Shown here in pieces: positions 9,964 to 23,313 of a stretch of 64,000 bases of DNA. The DNA comes from Paulownia fortunei (lineage: Eukaryota > Streptophyta > Magnoliopsida > Lamiales > Paulowniaceae). The DNA is taken from assembly GCA_019321725.1 (NCBI GenBank), contig CM033124.1, positions 14,384,001-14,448,000 of the forward strand, in the 5' to 3' direction. The translations under genes and the position numbers were made by a program. The notes beneath the pieces are model-generated. The model was not told the origin of the DNA. It saw only the letters and a list, made by a program, of their open reading frames with translations, and made no database searches. The number at the start of each line of letters is the position of its first letter. Position 1 is the first letter of the stretch.

Positions 9964-12623
9964 TCACTCCTTTTTCTCTACATCACCAGCAGGTGTGGTT
10001 TCCTCAGTTTCCTTTGGAGGAATATCTGATGGGCCATCTTCTGCAGGCTTTGCAACATCACCATCAGCAGCAGCATCTGCAGGCTTAGCAGCATCACTTT
10101 CAGCTGCGTCGGTTGCTTGGCCTTCAGCAGCACCATCAGTTACTGGCACAGTTGTCTTGACAGTTCCCACCTTCACATATTTGCCCGTGAACTTGTATTC
10201 CCAATCTTGCAAAGCTTCAAGCTCAAACACGCCCAGGCCAGTAAGATCACCATTCAGATCTTTATCTTCAAAAGACATCTTTGCAAGAGCTCGACTAGCA
10301 TCCTTTCCAGCAAATAATGCATAAGGTCCACCAGGTCCATAAAATAGCCTGCAAATGGAAAATGAGTTCAAGTAACGTATACGCAGTGAAGAAACTTGGT
10401 ACATGCAAACATCTATGTATTAAGTTTATCTTGATCTTAGGGGTTCTAAAATATGTTCTCTCAAACAGCACACTAGTTGGGCGTGGAGAAAAGTAGACTT
10501 GAAATCAATTTTGGGACACTACACAGTAAGTGAGCGGCTACTCACATCATGATGTCAACTCAACAGTGTGTTCAAACCACAATCTCGACAGTTCATTACT
10601 ACACATGATATCCATGTCTTTCCTCTCTTATACAAAGGATGAGGCACATGTCTACAAAACTTCCAAAACAGGCAAGCCTTATTCAACATTCAATACATGA
10701 TATTTATCTGAGTTATTCCTCACACAATCTTCTCCAGATGATATGATGTTCTTCACATTGACATTTTAAGTTAAGTCAACAACTTGGATTCAATTAATCT
10801 GCCAAGATTGAAGTCGTCGACATTTACTAATCAAAACATTAAAGAACAAAACAGGTGCATGCTTCACCATCAATATGCTTAATTTACTTGGTTGGTGATG
10901 ACGACTGGGTATGGTGATTAAAAACTACGAAGAAGCCCTGCAAGTAAACTGGCTTCAGAGAGAATTGAAAAGTGCCAGGTCGAGAAAAACTAGACTATAA
11001 CAAACATCAAGAATGTGTCCCACTTGGCTCCAAAAGCCTATGTAACCAACTGATTTAAGTATAATAACAAAAAGTTGAACATTTGGTGTTTTAGTGTTAC
11101 TGATGAAACACATGGGAACTCATATTACAAAAACATATATAATCTGTTCAACAGACAATAACACATCCATTATGTACGCATGACCAAAAGAAATGTATAT
11201 TGAATGAGAATAATTGAAGTAGCATAAGTTGCAACAACCATGCTCCACTTAGTTAGAAACAAATGGGGAAGAACTCATATTAAAAGCGAAGTTTGGATTT
11301 TACCTGTATCTACTTCAAAACACCACACCCAATTTGGGAAACAGTGTAATCATCATAGAAAAATCCATTTTCATTTCCAGAAGAGCAAATAAAAGTTGAA
11401 AACTTTATCAAAAATCAAAGATACAGGAAACTCCTGATTTCAAGAATGGTAATGACTTTATCCAGGTATAAAGAAAGCATGTCTGTGTTGTTGTTGTTTT
11501 TTTTTTTTTTTTGTAGTTATAACAAGTGACAACTGATATCATAAATATACATACATGCGTCATTGCGTACAAACAGTTGTTCAACTATTAAGCATCGTGC
11601 TTTGAGTGAAGAAAACAGAACATACAAGTAATAAAGATCGTTGACACAGCACATACTAATCACCTGACAAAAAATGGCCAAAAGTTTAGTTTCACTAAAG
11701 ATGCACAAATTTCAAATCCCAAAAATTGGGCACGATAGCTAATTTACCAAACCAGAAAATCCTCACTCAGAATATCCTGTAAGTTCATTTTTTCACAAAA
11801 GAAAATAGATACTATTAACAGTATAGAAAGGGAAAAAAAAAAAGGTAAAAAGAAGCTAAAATGTTCGGATTCTGAGGAAAGTAATCACTTTATCCAGGAG
11901 AAAGAAAGCATAAAAAAGTGAGCAACCTTAAATCAAATATGGAACAAAGATAAAAAGACCAAGAGAATCAACAGGTCAGCCAAAAAAGATAAGCAAACTC
12001 CTCAAAGCCTCTCTCTTTATGCACCACGCTCATGTACACATTATGCAGAGGCCAAAACTTACAAAGCACCAATAATCACTGAAACCCTTTCAAAATTCCG
12101 GTTCTTTATGAACAATAACATGATAGATTACCAAAAATCAACAAAAAGATCCAAACTTTACCCTTCCCAGAAACCATCTAAACTACAACATGAAAACACC
12201 AAGCCCAAAAGTACCAAATTCACCATAACCATAAAACAACCAAAATTCAAGAAAACACAAACAAAATAACCAAAACACGCAAAAATAGACAAAGATAGAG
12301 AAGTTATACCTGCTCTGTGATACATCGTAGATCTGACCCTTGATAGCCATGAGCAAAGGCTTCTTTGGATCAGAGCCATCATACTGTTTCAACTCCTCGT
12401 CAGTGATCTCACCGACCTGAACTGGAGCAGGAAGAGGCTCCATCTGCTCCTCAAAACCTCTGGACCTCTGCTGGATGTGGCCATCATCAGAGGACCCAAA
12501 CAAATTTGAGACAATATAGTAAAGGGTAAGGCCTAAAACAAGAACTGTGAAGAAAGTAGCTGGAGAGAGCCCTGTGTATGCTGTGATTGATTCTTTTAAC
12601 GTCTCCCACAATTGAAGGGCCAT
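9964..12623 (-). CDS. Membrane steroid-binding protein (MSBP/MAPR, cytochrome b5-like heme/steroid-binding domain)
   Basis: Two coding exons, 12310-12623 and 9964-10348, joined across a GT-AG intron of about 1.96 kb. The Arg codon of SQSR|LFY is split at the junction. The product is 232 aa. It has a short N-terminal stretch, one membrane helix (about residues 22-43, FFTVLVLGLTLYYIVSNLFG), and a cytochrome b5-like MAPR domain from about 70 to 170. That domain includes the GQIYDVS motif, YGPGGPYALFAGKDASRALA and the LTGLGVFELEALQDWEYKF helix. A disordered Ala/Asp/Glu/Pro-rich tail ends EKKE. Plant MSBP1/2 are endomembrane or plasma-membrane proteins that bind steroids, affect brassinosteroid signalling and cell elongation, and in some species scaffold monolignol P450s. 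The ATG at 12623 follows a CT-rich leader. Which paralogue (MSBP1 or MSBP2) cannot be decided. Confidence 0.93.
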
Positions 12624-13730
12624 CGCTTTAGAGAGAAACAGAGAGAGAGAGATGGGTGGATGGAAGAATAGAGTGAGAGGAACAGGGAAGAGGAGGGGTG
12701 GAGTTTTTTCTTGAATTGGAATGAGGGGCCTGTGATTTTTATCGACTGCGCTGCGTAGTCTCAGGAAATTGAGTCGGCTTTTTGGACTATCTGACTAGGA
12801 ATAATACTACATTTCACCCCCAACAACTTGTGATTTTCTTTTGGCCAATGCATTTTTGAGAATTTAGATATCTTGGCATTGAAGCTTTTCTTGGAAAAGT
12901 TTTGCAGCTTTTGCTGATTAACCATTTCATATCTTTTATGCAAATTATTTTGCTAATAATGATTTATTCCGTTGCTTAATTATTATATAGTATTATATGC
13001 TATCAAATTCGTAAAATAAAATATTTGTTAAATTACCTCTTGTGAAAGTCCTAAAGAATAAAAAAATGACTCCTTAATAAAAAAGAAGAAAAAAAGTATC
13101 CAACACCTGTGATAAGAAGGTAATTTGGTCATTACTCTTCACCTGATTTTTTGCTCTTTACAACTATTAAAGGGAGAAGATTTTTAATTTATCCTGTTAT
13201 AACTAATAAAATTATCTAAGTTTGCTTTGAGATCAATTAGTATAAATCAACTGGACTCGGCATATTTATTTTGAGTGAATTTAAGTTTATTAATTATATT
13301 AAAATTTGTCATAACGAATTAGGTTGGATTCACCTTATTGATTATATTTTTAATTTTTATTCAGATAATTCTAATTTAGAAAGATAACCTGAACTTATGA
13401 TCAATAAGATCTTAAAAGCAAAATACTTACAAATAAAATCACTTAAAATTCTTGTTAAGTTTTATGTTGTACTACAAAAAATTTCCATAATATACAACAG
13501 TTATCCTTACATCACATTTCCGTTTGTCCTACTTCATTTGTAAATTAAATAGTGGAATTACCGTTTTTAAATTATGTAGTTTTTTTTTAGGTATTTATCC
13601 TATTAATTTTGAATTTTAGCTTTAGGAATATCATATTATTAAATCAATAATATAATATTCAGCGGGTCCTTAAATTTACAGATCCTGAGGTAGGTTTTGT
13701 AAATATTATATCCAATGACAGAGGTGGAGT

Positions 13731-14466
13731 CAAGATTTTAATAGAGGGGGACGAGATTCGATTGTTAAATTATTATTTTTTATATATATAATTATTTTCT
13801 AATGAAATTTTTTTATTAACTAATTATTAAAAATAAAAATATAAATATAATACATCATACTTCACATAAATATTTTATATCTATTGTATTTGTATAAGTA
13901 TTTGAATAAAAACTAACTTAAAAATAAAAATGTTAATCAATTCCAATTCAATCCAACACAAAATAAAAATTAATTTATAAAAATTTAAGTATTATTTTAT
14001 AATCATTAACCAAATCAAATAATTTTTATATCATAAAAAACCTAGACTTATAATTTTTTGCGAAATAAAAATTAGTATAACTTCAAATAATAAGCAGCAA
14101 AGTGGAATCAAATAAATTAAAAAATAAAAAATAAAATTAAAAAATCACAATAAGAAGTATTTTTTGACTAAAATATTTTAATTTTATAAATAAAATCATA
14201 ATAATTTTGAAGGTTAATACAAATATCTTTTAAAATTTTATATCAATAATAAATTATATTACCTAAATTTTTTAAAAAAATAAAATTTAAAAATAAATTT
14301 AGAAATAAATTTACATATTTAACATAGAATTATGAAAATTCGAGAAAATGACTAGAATAATTTAATTATTCTAGAGGAACAAATTATTAAATTTATTAAA
14401 ATTTATATATTAAAATTATAAATTTAAAAAATTAAGGAGGGGGAGATTGGCTGCGGCCGCCCCTGC
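13731..14466. mobile_element. hAT-type miniature element
   Basis: The left end reads CAGAGGTGGAGTCAAGATTT. The complement of the right end reads CAGGGGCGGCCGCAGCC. These are diverged forms of the CAGGGGCGGAGCCAG terminus common in plant hAT elements. The interior is AT-rich and non-coding. No clear 8-bp target duplication remains, so the exact boundaries are uncertain. Confidence 0.55.
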
Positions 14467-15136
14467 CTCCATCATTGTTCAATATATATATCAAGTATAC
14501 ATCTCATATATATTTATATATATTTACATACGTACGTACGCACTTTGAAGAGTTTGAGGATTTTAATGTGGCCAAATTTATTTAATAAAAGTAATCAAAA
14601 GCAGTTGTATGAAAGGGAAATACATTTTTGTCAAGATTCTCATGCAGATTATATTGTTAAATCCTTTCTTTGTTTCTTGCTTTATTTATTGGGTTTTTCT
14701 GTGATTGAAAGGGATGTAGTGATATGCATGAATTGATTAAGCTTCATGTTCAATTTCTTTTTTTTTTTTTTTTGTTGCTATCAAAATAAAAGGAAACAAT
14801 TTGTTGGCAAGGAGATCAATCAGTGAGGGATTTTGTTAGTGTTCTTTTATAACCCCCAATTTAAGAAGAATTACTTACAAGTTGTTTGTTTTTTTCAATT
14901 TTTTACTATTATACATTTATTTTATTCATTTTCACCATAAATATCTCTTTTTATCTTTTTAAAAAAATTATGGTTAAATTTAAAAATAAAAATATATCTG
15001 TCAAGATAGAACTGTTATCAACCGTTTGTATAACTATAAATCCTATTGTATTAATTGAGATGTTGACTTTGTATATCATTCTATTACAAATAAACTATTT
15101 TATAATAGATCTCCTGGGGTTTTGAAATTATTTCGC

Positions 15137-15322
15137 CAGGGCGGAGCAGAAAATAGATAATTGTGGGGAAATAATTATTATTTTTTAAATAATAAATGAA
15201 TATATATTTTTTATTATTTAGAAAGAATAAATTTTTAAAATTTAATAATTTTATATATAATATTCTATACAAATTTAAAAAAAAAATAAAGTTGAGGGGA
15301 CTGGCGGCTGCCGCCCGCCCGT
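15137..15322. mobile_element. Short hAT-type miniature element
   Basis: The left end is CAGGGCGGAGCAGAAAATA. The right end is GGCGGCTGCCGCCCGCCCG, whose complement begins CGGGCGGGCGGCAGCC. It has the same terminus style as the element at 13731 in a much shorter body of about 185 bp. GC-rich ends on an AT-rich core make it stand out. Confidence 0.5.
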
Positions 15323-17156
15323 ACTAGTCGCCATCTTTATATCCAATTAACTTATAAATTTTATCGAGTACGTCTTATTTTTTTAACTCTACTAATAATT
15401 CATATTTTTTCATTTAAAAGAAAACATCATAAATTATTCAAACCTAATTTTTCCTCACTTCTCGTTAACCTAATTAGAGTTAACATAATAACTCTACTAT
15501 TATGCTCTTTTTGTGTAGATTGGGAAATGCATGAACCTTGCGAGAACAAAAAATAATGGCTAAAAAACATGTGGTTCGCTATCTTTTTCTATCTTTTTTC
15601 CTTTCCTTTTCATTTTACTTTGGTACTTGTAACGATGTTGTTATCATATGCCAAGTTTTGGCCATTTGTCATTTGTATATATCCGACTACTCTTACCCTT
15701 TATATATTTAATTTATGGCAATTCCTTATTCTTAGTATTTTTTAAGAATTTAAGGTTTCATTTTTATTTATTTTTTATTAGGAAATGATGTGCAACATAC
15801 TTATGTATATTTTTCAAATTCATGACAGCCAAATAAAGTATTATTTCAGAACTTTTTGTTTTCAACTTTCGTTCTAATTGGTACAAGAATTTTGATGAGA
15901 AAAGGAATAATTTTGGTTCTCGGATTGCTACAAAAAATACTAGGAAAAAGAGATTTTGAGGAAAAAATATAATAATAGGGGAAAAATTATTCCTCATAAA
16001 AAGGTGAAGGAAATGAGAGAAAAATATATTTGACCATCTTTTCTTATCCAACACATTCATCATCTTCCCTCTCTTCCCATTCCTTTCCTCAAAATTTTTC
16101 TTAGAGAACCAAACAAATTTGAGATTTTGTATTTCTTAAATTTTATATTTCTTTTTCCTAACTTTTTTTCTTTCCTGGTCAAAATCTTGAACCAAACAAA
16201 ATGAAATTATTTCTATGAGAAAAATCGTGCCACTGCACAAGAATAGCAATAGATCAATTTTGGTCAAATCTAAGATCCGTCCCTTCAAAAATTTTTAGGA
16301 TCCGAACCTAAAATCGATTAATTAAACTCGATAGACTCGTTTTATTATTTTAAAAATATTAAACAATATATATTTTCAAACATAATACATTAAAACTTTC
16401 CAAAATATAAACATAAATATATAATAAATTTTAAAATAAATAAATAAATGAGATATATTTAAAAATCAAAAATCAAAATTAGCCTCAAACTTGTTTATAA
16501 TAGTAAAAACCCGACCATCCCAAAAACCAACTACTAGCCTCCTTTTTTTTTTTTTTGCTCAATGTGCAAGAAATTTGAACTCGCATGCAGCTCATTTCAA
16601 TCTCAAGAAAGAAGTGGTCTCACCAAAACAAGAGGAATGTAGATGCACCTGAGAAGTTCTGCTAAAACAATAGTCAAATCTTGGCTACAATAATGTTGGA
16701 ATCAGAAGAAGCCTTAATCAACACAAGTCACATTATGCAGCCCCAGAAAGTCATTTAAATCATTTAAATACAATTATTACTATTTTATTTTTTTTTAAAA
16801 AAAAGTTGGACCCTAGCATCGGTTGCCAAAGCTTTCTTTTTGTGACATAAAAATAAAGAAATGAACAAAAATAAGCAGAAAGAAGGAACATGATAGTCAA
16901 ATTCTCATTGTACTAGTAAAAACATTTGCAGGCAGAATATATGTACATCAAGTCTTCAATCTCCTCTCAACGCAGCGGCAGCGGGTAAAGAATGCTAGAT
17001 TTGCAGCCATTCACTGGAAGATGACCTCTATTTACAATCTGTCTATGCAGGTCTTATTTAGTTATGCTGTCTCTCTAGCACATAAGTTTTTATACAAAGT
17101 ACCGGAGAAAAGGGATGGGGGCTTGAGCCTATGACCTATTCCCAAATGCTATGTAC

Positions 17157-18956
17157 TCAAATTGCAAGAGAACTCACTTCATCTACTTTCCAAAGATCTT
17201 CCTCATACTTGTACCATCTTATCAGCCCTTCATCGTTCCTTGTTCGCTGGCACATGACGCATGAATCACTCATGCATGTTATGAATTTCTTCAACTTACT
17301 GGCTCTTTCCAGAATTGATTTGTCAAGCTCTCTGAGAACTCTTCTAGGTCCAGGATGTGGGGGGACTTCAACGACTAGGCAGTGAGATATGTTTAGCACT
17401 TCTAGGCCTTTCAGGCCCTCCAAGATTATGATCAGAGCATCCTTAAACAGCATAGAGCACCGAAGGCTTAGAACTTTTAAGTTTGGTAGAAATGCAGCTA
17501 GGGTGGATGCAAAGAGAACGTCGCAAGGTCCCATGACCTTCAATTCAGCAAATTTCTTGCAACTTTTGGCAATTTCCTCCATGAGATATGGGGGGTTTGA
17601 TATGCTAGGCATTGTCAGTGACTCGAGATCTTTCCACATGCGAACTGCTCGACATATGCCTGTCTTCTTTATTCTGTTCCAGGCAGGCATGACCAGGCGC
17701 TTGAGACGTGGACACCTGCAATGCGGACAGGTGAAATATCATTTTCATATAACCTATCAAATAGGATACTCTACGAGCCCCAAATAACTAGCTAAACTGT
17801 TGGGTTCAGGTAAAACTCCAGAATATCCTTATCTAAAATCAGCTACACTATGGCATGTCAAAATGATAGTTCAGCGTACTGCAGGTGAACAAGATTAGTT
17901 AAGTAGTTATTTTTTGCAAAAATTCCAGTTATATCAACTCAAAAATTGCCGTATCCCAAGTTTATCTTGAGCACCTGCATAAATCCTATTGTTTCATTTA
18001 GCTCCATTAGGGGTCCTCTCCGAGGTTAAACTGCAATTCTCTTGTTCAAATGTGCAAGTACAAATCAGAATCATCTGTAATTATTCAAAACTATGTTAAG
18101 ATAATTCAGTCAGATACTAAGTGAAGCTGCAAGTTCCAAATTGTCCGCAGATCTTCACAACATTTTTCAGATAAAGAGTCATTCTGTCTGCATGTGATAC
18201 ATATTAAACATACTCACAAGGAGAAGTGTCTTTAATAATATTATAAGAACATAGGAGTACTCACAGCAACTATTGCCATGATGGGGATGACGTGAGCCAT
18301 AAGCAAATTAAATGACATTTTAAGCACAAGAAGGCAAACGATGTAATTATTCGAATCTATTTCACTCTTTTATTTATCATTAATGACTGTCATGTACTTT
18401 TATCTGCTATCTTGTATTACTTTTATAGGATTTGGCTATAGAACATTATTTTAATAAATCTCTTGAAGGGATTTAATTTCTAGAAATAGTCATGAGAGGT
18501 GAACAGAACAATGATGACAGCATAACTAGAACACTTAGCCACATATGTAAAATCATGATACTAAATACATCAAAAAGAGAAATAGCTTCTGACATACCTT
18601 TCAGCTGTATATGCCAACTGATCATCGCTGACATACATATTATAATGAAAAATCAAGGTTGATATGTTTCCACAGCTGAGATTTAAAGCAATCTTCAGAA
18701 CTCGAGTAAATGTTTTATCAGATTGACCAGCCACGTACACATAGGGCTCTAACGGGATTTTGATAAAGTTTGACTTTAGCAATGATATATCAAGTGTCTT
18801 CCATAGCAAAGGGTCACAGGCTGCCATTCTCCATATACGACAAACATGACCAACTCCAGAGGTCAGCTCAAAGATATTCAGCTTCTGGAAAATCTTGACC
18901 AAAATATCAATATCCATGTCCTCCCATCTTCTCAAAACAGGGTATGTATCCTCCAT
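17157..18956 (-). CDS. F-box/LRR-repeat protein, At3g48880-like
   Basis: Two coding exons, 18598-18956 and 17157-17715, spliced with the Arg codon of TAER|CPRLKR split. The product is 305 aa. Residues about 8-55 form an F-box (RRWEDMDIDILVKIFQKL then ELTSGVGHVCRIWR and DPLLWKTLDIS). Leucine-rich repeats follow (LKRLVMPAWN, DLESLTMPSI, FAELKVMGP, LKVLSLRCS, LEVLNISHC). The conserved tail contains CVMCQRTRNDEGLIRWYKYEEDLWKVDE. F-box proteins link substrates to SCF (SKP1-CUL1) ubiquitin ligases; the substrate of this type is not known to me. An earlier reading from 19019 would not begin with ATG. An acceptor (TTTCTCTGTAG|GCC) at 19006 shows that 18957-19005 is 5' UTR, spliced from an upstream leader exon ending at 20204. 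The sequence closely follows the Arabidopsis At3g48880 layout. Confidence 0.92.
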
Positions 18957-20350
18957 TACACAGACTTGTGAAAATCCTCCAAGAAGTCTTTGGACATTAC
19001 CAGGCCTACAGAGAAACAAGAAAATGTATCAGCACGATGACTCCACAGATTAACTATCATTTTGTGCTCATAATTCCATATAACTAGCCAATTATAGCTG
19101 ATCTAGTCCACTATAGCATTCTGTTCTAAACAAAGTTTGAAAAAACCTTTGTTGAAACTTGTACCAAACCTAAGAAAAGAAAGTTCAATCAGATCCTATG
19201 GTTCCATAGAACCACAGGAATTCGTGAAGCAAAACAAAGGCAGCATGACAAAGCATAACTATGCAGCATGTGATTTAAGTGAATCAATAGGTTACTTTAG
19301 GTGGAACGGATGACAAGACAGATAAGAGAAAAAGAAAAATGAAAACCCTCAAACAGTGCATAGTAAATGATATATATTGTGGAAACAACTATAACAGTCA
19401 AAGCATTTGGGCAGTGCTAAACTGCTAGTAAAAATATCTTGTGTCTTCACACTAATACAAGAGCAGATCTGCCTGATTGGGGAGAGGAGGGACAAGCAGT
19501 ATGTAAAACGATCATGTGCTCGGACATATGCAACCACTTGACATTCAAAATAGAGGGGGCAATGAAGTGCTTGAAATCATAACTCCTCACATCACATTCC
19601 CTGATTCATATTTCTCCAAATGGTAATGCTTTTTAGAAGAAATTCATAAAATTAACGCAGCAAAACCAGAAATTATTTATGCTGTCATCACGTGTTAATA
19701 TAGCATTCACTGTAACAAATTCAAATCACAAATATTTCATTTCCCCATCAACTTCAAAACAAGAAGAATCTTTTTCGTGCGAATCTGGCATAAATACGAA
19801 CAACCACACAGCACCGATGCGATGAAATCAAAACTCAAGAATACAAGACCAGCAGAAGGGCACAAAATTCATGCTTCATATGGAATTCTTGAGCGAAAAG
19901 ATCAGCAAATCTTCACACCAGAAATGCATTTACCTTGAGCAATTCCATTTCTAACATCTTAAGAAAATTCAAGAAGCGAAGGAGCAAAGAAACAGGAAAG
20001 ACGAATGCATACATCAAAATTATCCTGGAACCAAATCAAAACACAAACAGCCCTTTTCAATTCTTCAAGAAAAATTCTCAGCTGAGGACATTCAAGAATC
20101 AAGATCCCAACCCTTGATCCACTCACCAACATTCCAAGAAAACGCAAACCCACATGCAAAAATTGAGGAATTAAAATAAGATGCAGCCAGATTAGAGGAA
20201 TACCTCGTTTCCGTGTGAGTTTTTCTGTTGCTTCTGTTGATCTCAGGCTGTCTGAGTTTCTTTTGCGGGCTGTCTGAATATCTTTTTTTTTTTTTACTTT
20301 GTTGAAATTTAGGGAGCTATATTGCAAGTAAGATTAGGAGAGAGAATCAG
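18957..20350 (-). other. 5' UTR of the F-box gene, split by an intron of about 1.2 kb
   Basis: A donor AAACGAG|GTATTC ends a leader exon at 20204. An acceptor TGTAG| precedes the UTR part at 19005, giving an intron of 19006-20203. The leader exon (20204 to about 20350) has no ATG in the direction of transcription. The transcription start is not fixed by the sequence. Confidence 0.6.
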
Positions 20351-21718
20351 ATTCGCAGGAGGTGCTTGAAATGACTTGGAAAGCCCTGAATTTCGCTGGA
20401 TATAACGAACCAGGCAACCAACCCCTCTTCTTCATTCACAAATAGGATTATCTGAATTTCTGACACACAAGAAAGGCTGGCTGTCAAATGTCATTATTGT
20501 GGTGTAACGCTCCGTGGAACCAACAATGATGGCTTTTCACACTTGTGCACTGATTTTTTGTTATAAATTACTATATGGTTCAATATACTCAAATTGTTTG
20601 AATAGGACTTTTTATTGCATCCTAATAATTAAGGAAATATAATAATTGTCTTGTAAATCATGTAAATATGTTGTTATACATTAAATCTTGATTTTAGGTT
20701 TTAGGATTAGACTTTTATTTGTTTCATTTTATAATTAATTTGTACTTTTTTATATATTACCATCCTTTCTCAATGAATAAACTAACGAGCCATTATTTTC
20801 AAAATTGTTATACCTATGCCCTTATGTATAAAATCTTGAACTATTGCATTGCACAATACATTATGATAATCATTGCAATACTTGTAATAAAATATTCATA
20901 AAATATACATGTGACAACAATAAGTGCAATGTAATAAAATTTATAATTAAAAAATTATATTTTCTTCTTCTTTTTTATTTATTTTGACAAATACTACTAC
21001 TATATATAGGTTTATTGTTCGCTTCATTCTTGCCAAAATCATTAAGACAAAAACAATAAATTATTTTTAATTCAATAATATATAAATATGTATTTGATCT
21101 TTTCACTTTGTACTGAAAAGATATGAAAAGAGAAATCTTGAAAATAAATAGTGTAAATTTAAATTATTAAACTTTAATAAAATCAAATTCTGAAGTAGAA
21201 CTGAAATTATTTACTTCAAGATCAAGCCACTAAATAATTAATAGAAAATTAGACACTTCTCTCACCACTTTTTCCTCTAAATCTGCCTTACCACCATTTT
21301 TTTTTTTTTTTCTCATTAAATACAAGTTACTTAAATTGGCACCTCATGGGCCCAATTTTGCTGATTTTTAACATTTTTTTAATTAAGTAACTCTTCTTTA
21401 TAATTATCTACTATACTACACCACATCCAACTTCTGTGGTCAAAAGCCCAAAATTGGATATTAACATTTGTTTCTCCCAGATCCAATCTATCCGGCCTAG
21501 TCCTACTTGGCCCACAACAATGGATCAAGCCCAATAAAGCCCACTTACTCTCAGTATTGACCCGAAAATGATAATCGCAAACCCACCAGAAAACCCGACT
21601 CAGATCAAGCACATATCAGCAAAAACCAATTCTATTTTCTCTCACACGATTTCCATTACTGTTTCTTTGCTTCTCAATTTTTAGCCTCCAGTAATTCTAG
21701 AAGACTTGTTAACAGAAA
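20351..21718. other. Shared upstream region of the divergent F-box and complex I genes
   Basis: About 1.37 kb between divergently transcribed genes, with no coding sequence seen. Both promoters must lie here. A T-run lies near 21297-21312. The last 100 bases form a CT-rich leader before the ATG at 21719. Confidence 0.5.
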
Positions 21719-23143
21719 ATGGGCGGCGGCGGAGGAGAGCACCACCACCACGTAGATGGGGCACACGGCGGAGATTTCAGGGGGAAAGTGTGGAGCATGA
21801 CGGGTGGGCCGTACTGCCGCCCCGAGCACTGGAAACGCAATACCGCCTTCGCCATGTTTGGCATCGTCTTGATCTGTGTTCCAATCGCCATGAAATCCGC
21901 CCAGCTTGAGGTACACAAACACACAGAAGTGCCATGATTGAGAATGATTAATTTTAATCAAGTTCTGATCTTTACCAAATTTAACGTCAGTTTATATATA
22001 TATATCAATTGCACTGGTGTATCGGATTCTCACAATTTAGGGTTCCGCAATACAGGAGGTAGGATTTAGGTGGAGTGGAATTTGGTCACTTTTAGTGGGT
22101 TTAGGGGTATAGGAATTGGGGATGAGCTGTTATGAGCTTTGGCAAGTTCGAAGTACCAAATTTTTGACCTTGTTCAGCTGCCTGAGGAGTGAAATTTAGG
22201 TTGCGTTTCTATCTTGGCACCAGTGATGAAAGGATAAAGAGAAAGGGAAATGGAAAAAACTGTTTTTCACATAATTTTTTCTACTTAGCCTAAAAATTAA
22301 ATGATAACCAACACACAACCCCATCAACACATGATTGAGCTTCTACTCTTTGTTGGAAGACAATAAATAGCAACATGGTGTCTCTGTCCGCTGTCAAACT
22401 CTGGTGTCACCCTTGATATTATTCCTATGCAGAGCCTTATCTGTGTGGTTAGTGTGTTCATATAGCCATGTTACTGGGGATGATACAGTTCTTTATGCAT
22501 ATTATTTAAGTTCCTCTTTGCCTCTCTTGTTTCTTAGTAGAGAATGGTATATCCTCAGCATATTCGTCCCGATAGTCCCATCTAGAGCATGAAATGAGGT
22601 TACCAATAGTGATTGGATCGGAAAATATCAAAATTAGGCCTATTAGAGAACTTCTTAATTATGTATTGATGACTGATGACACTTTTGTATTGAATCCACC
22701 CCTTTGTGTGGATTTTACCAGCTCTATTTAAAGCGAAATGACATCTACATTTGACTTAACCTATATTCTCCATCTAGCTTTATATGTGCTTCCAACTCTT
22801 TCAACTATACTTTTCAGTAGAATTTTTAATGGTAAGTAAGAATCTTCGCATATATTTGTTTCCCCTGTTATGGAGCCTTTTGGGTTACTTCGTTTCGTTT
22901 TTTCACATTCTACTGTTTTCTCATGTTTAGTCAATTATTTTTAATTTTGAATGCTGTAGGTTGCTTTTTAATTCCCAGTTTCGCTGATAAGTCTATTGTT
23001 TCCTCCACTGAATTGCTTGTCACAATTTGTTACTTCTGTTCAGTTGTTAACAAGACCATTTCTTGCAGCAACGTCCACATCTTCCCGTTTGCCCAATTCC
23101 CTCCCAGCTCTGGTGCAAGAATTTTGGGAACAAGGACTATTAA
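21719..23143 (+). CDS. Small single-helix protein, probable plant mitochondrial complex I accessory subunit (At1g67785-type)
   Basis: Two exons, 21719-21910 and 23069-23143, join in phase 0 across a 1.16-kb intron. They give an 88-aa protein that cannot be seen in an unspliced reading. It begins with a Gly/His-rich stretch, MGGGGGEHHHH. Then come FRGKVWSMTGGPYCRPEHWKR, one membrane helix (about 43-60, AFAMFGIVLICVPIAM) and a conserved tail, QRPHLPVCPIPSQLWCKNFG, ending NKDY. From memory, this W-MTGGP-CRP-HW-RNTA / LEQRPH-PV-PIPS-WCKNFG pattern is the plant protein family of At1g67785, found in purified mitochondrial complex I. No cleavable presequence is obvious, as in many small membrane-arm subunits. 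The gene structure is firm; the complex I role depends on recalled family knowledge. Confidence 0.8.
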
Positions 23144-23313
23144 TCCATGATTAAGTGTCTTTATAATGATTCTGTAAGAGATCTTTTGCCTTTTGCAATT
23201 GTATTTCTGGAACTTCTTTTAATTCTGAAACTAGTCATCATGAGGAATATATTTGATGAAAAATAAGAAATGACTGTATTACTTGATTTGGTGTTCAGAA
23301 GATCGGTGATTAT

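Larger units (their letters stand above)
12624..17156. other. Intergenic, AT-rich, with transposon remnants
   Basis: The first few hundred bases are the MSBP promoter and leader. Two hAT-type miniature elements are listed separately. At about 16255-16530 is a further degenerate repeat whose right part (ACTTGTTTATAATAGTAAAAA) resembles 38155-38180. The 3' UTR of the F-box gene should occupy about 16900-17156. I see no coding sequence. Confidence 0.55.

Noticed and set aside
9953..10324. 123-residue Ser/Ala-rich plus-strand frame opposite the MSBP exon
   Set aside because: It is the antisense of the Ala/Asp/Glu-rich tail of the MSBP protein, a common low-complexity shadow.
17389..17787. 132-residue plus-strand frame over the F-box gene
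   Set aside because: It is antisense to a well-supported LRR coding exon and has no domain.
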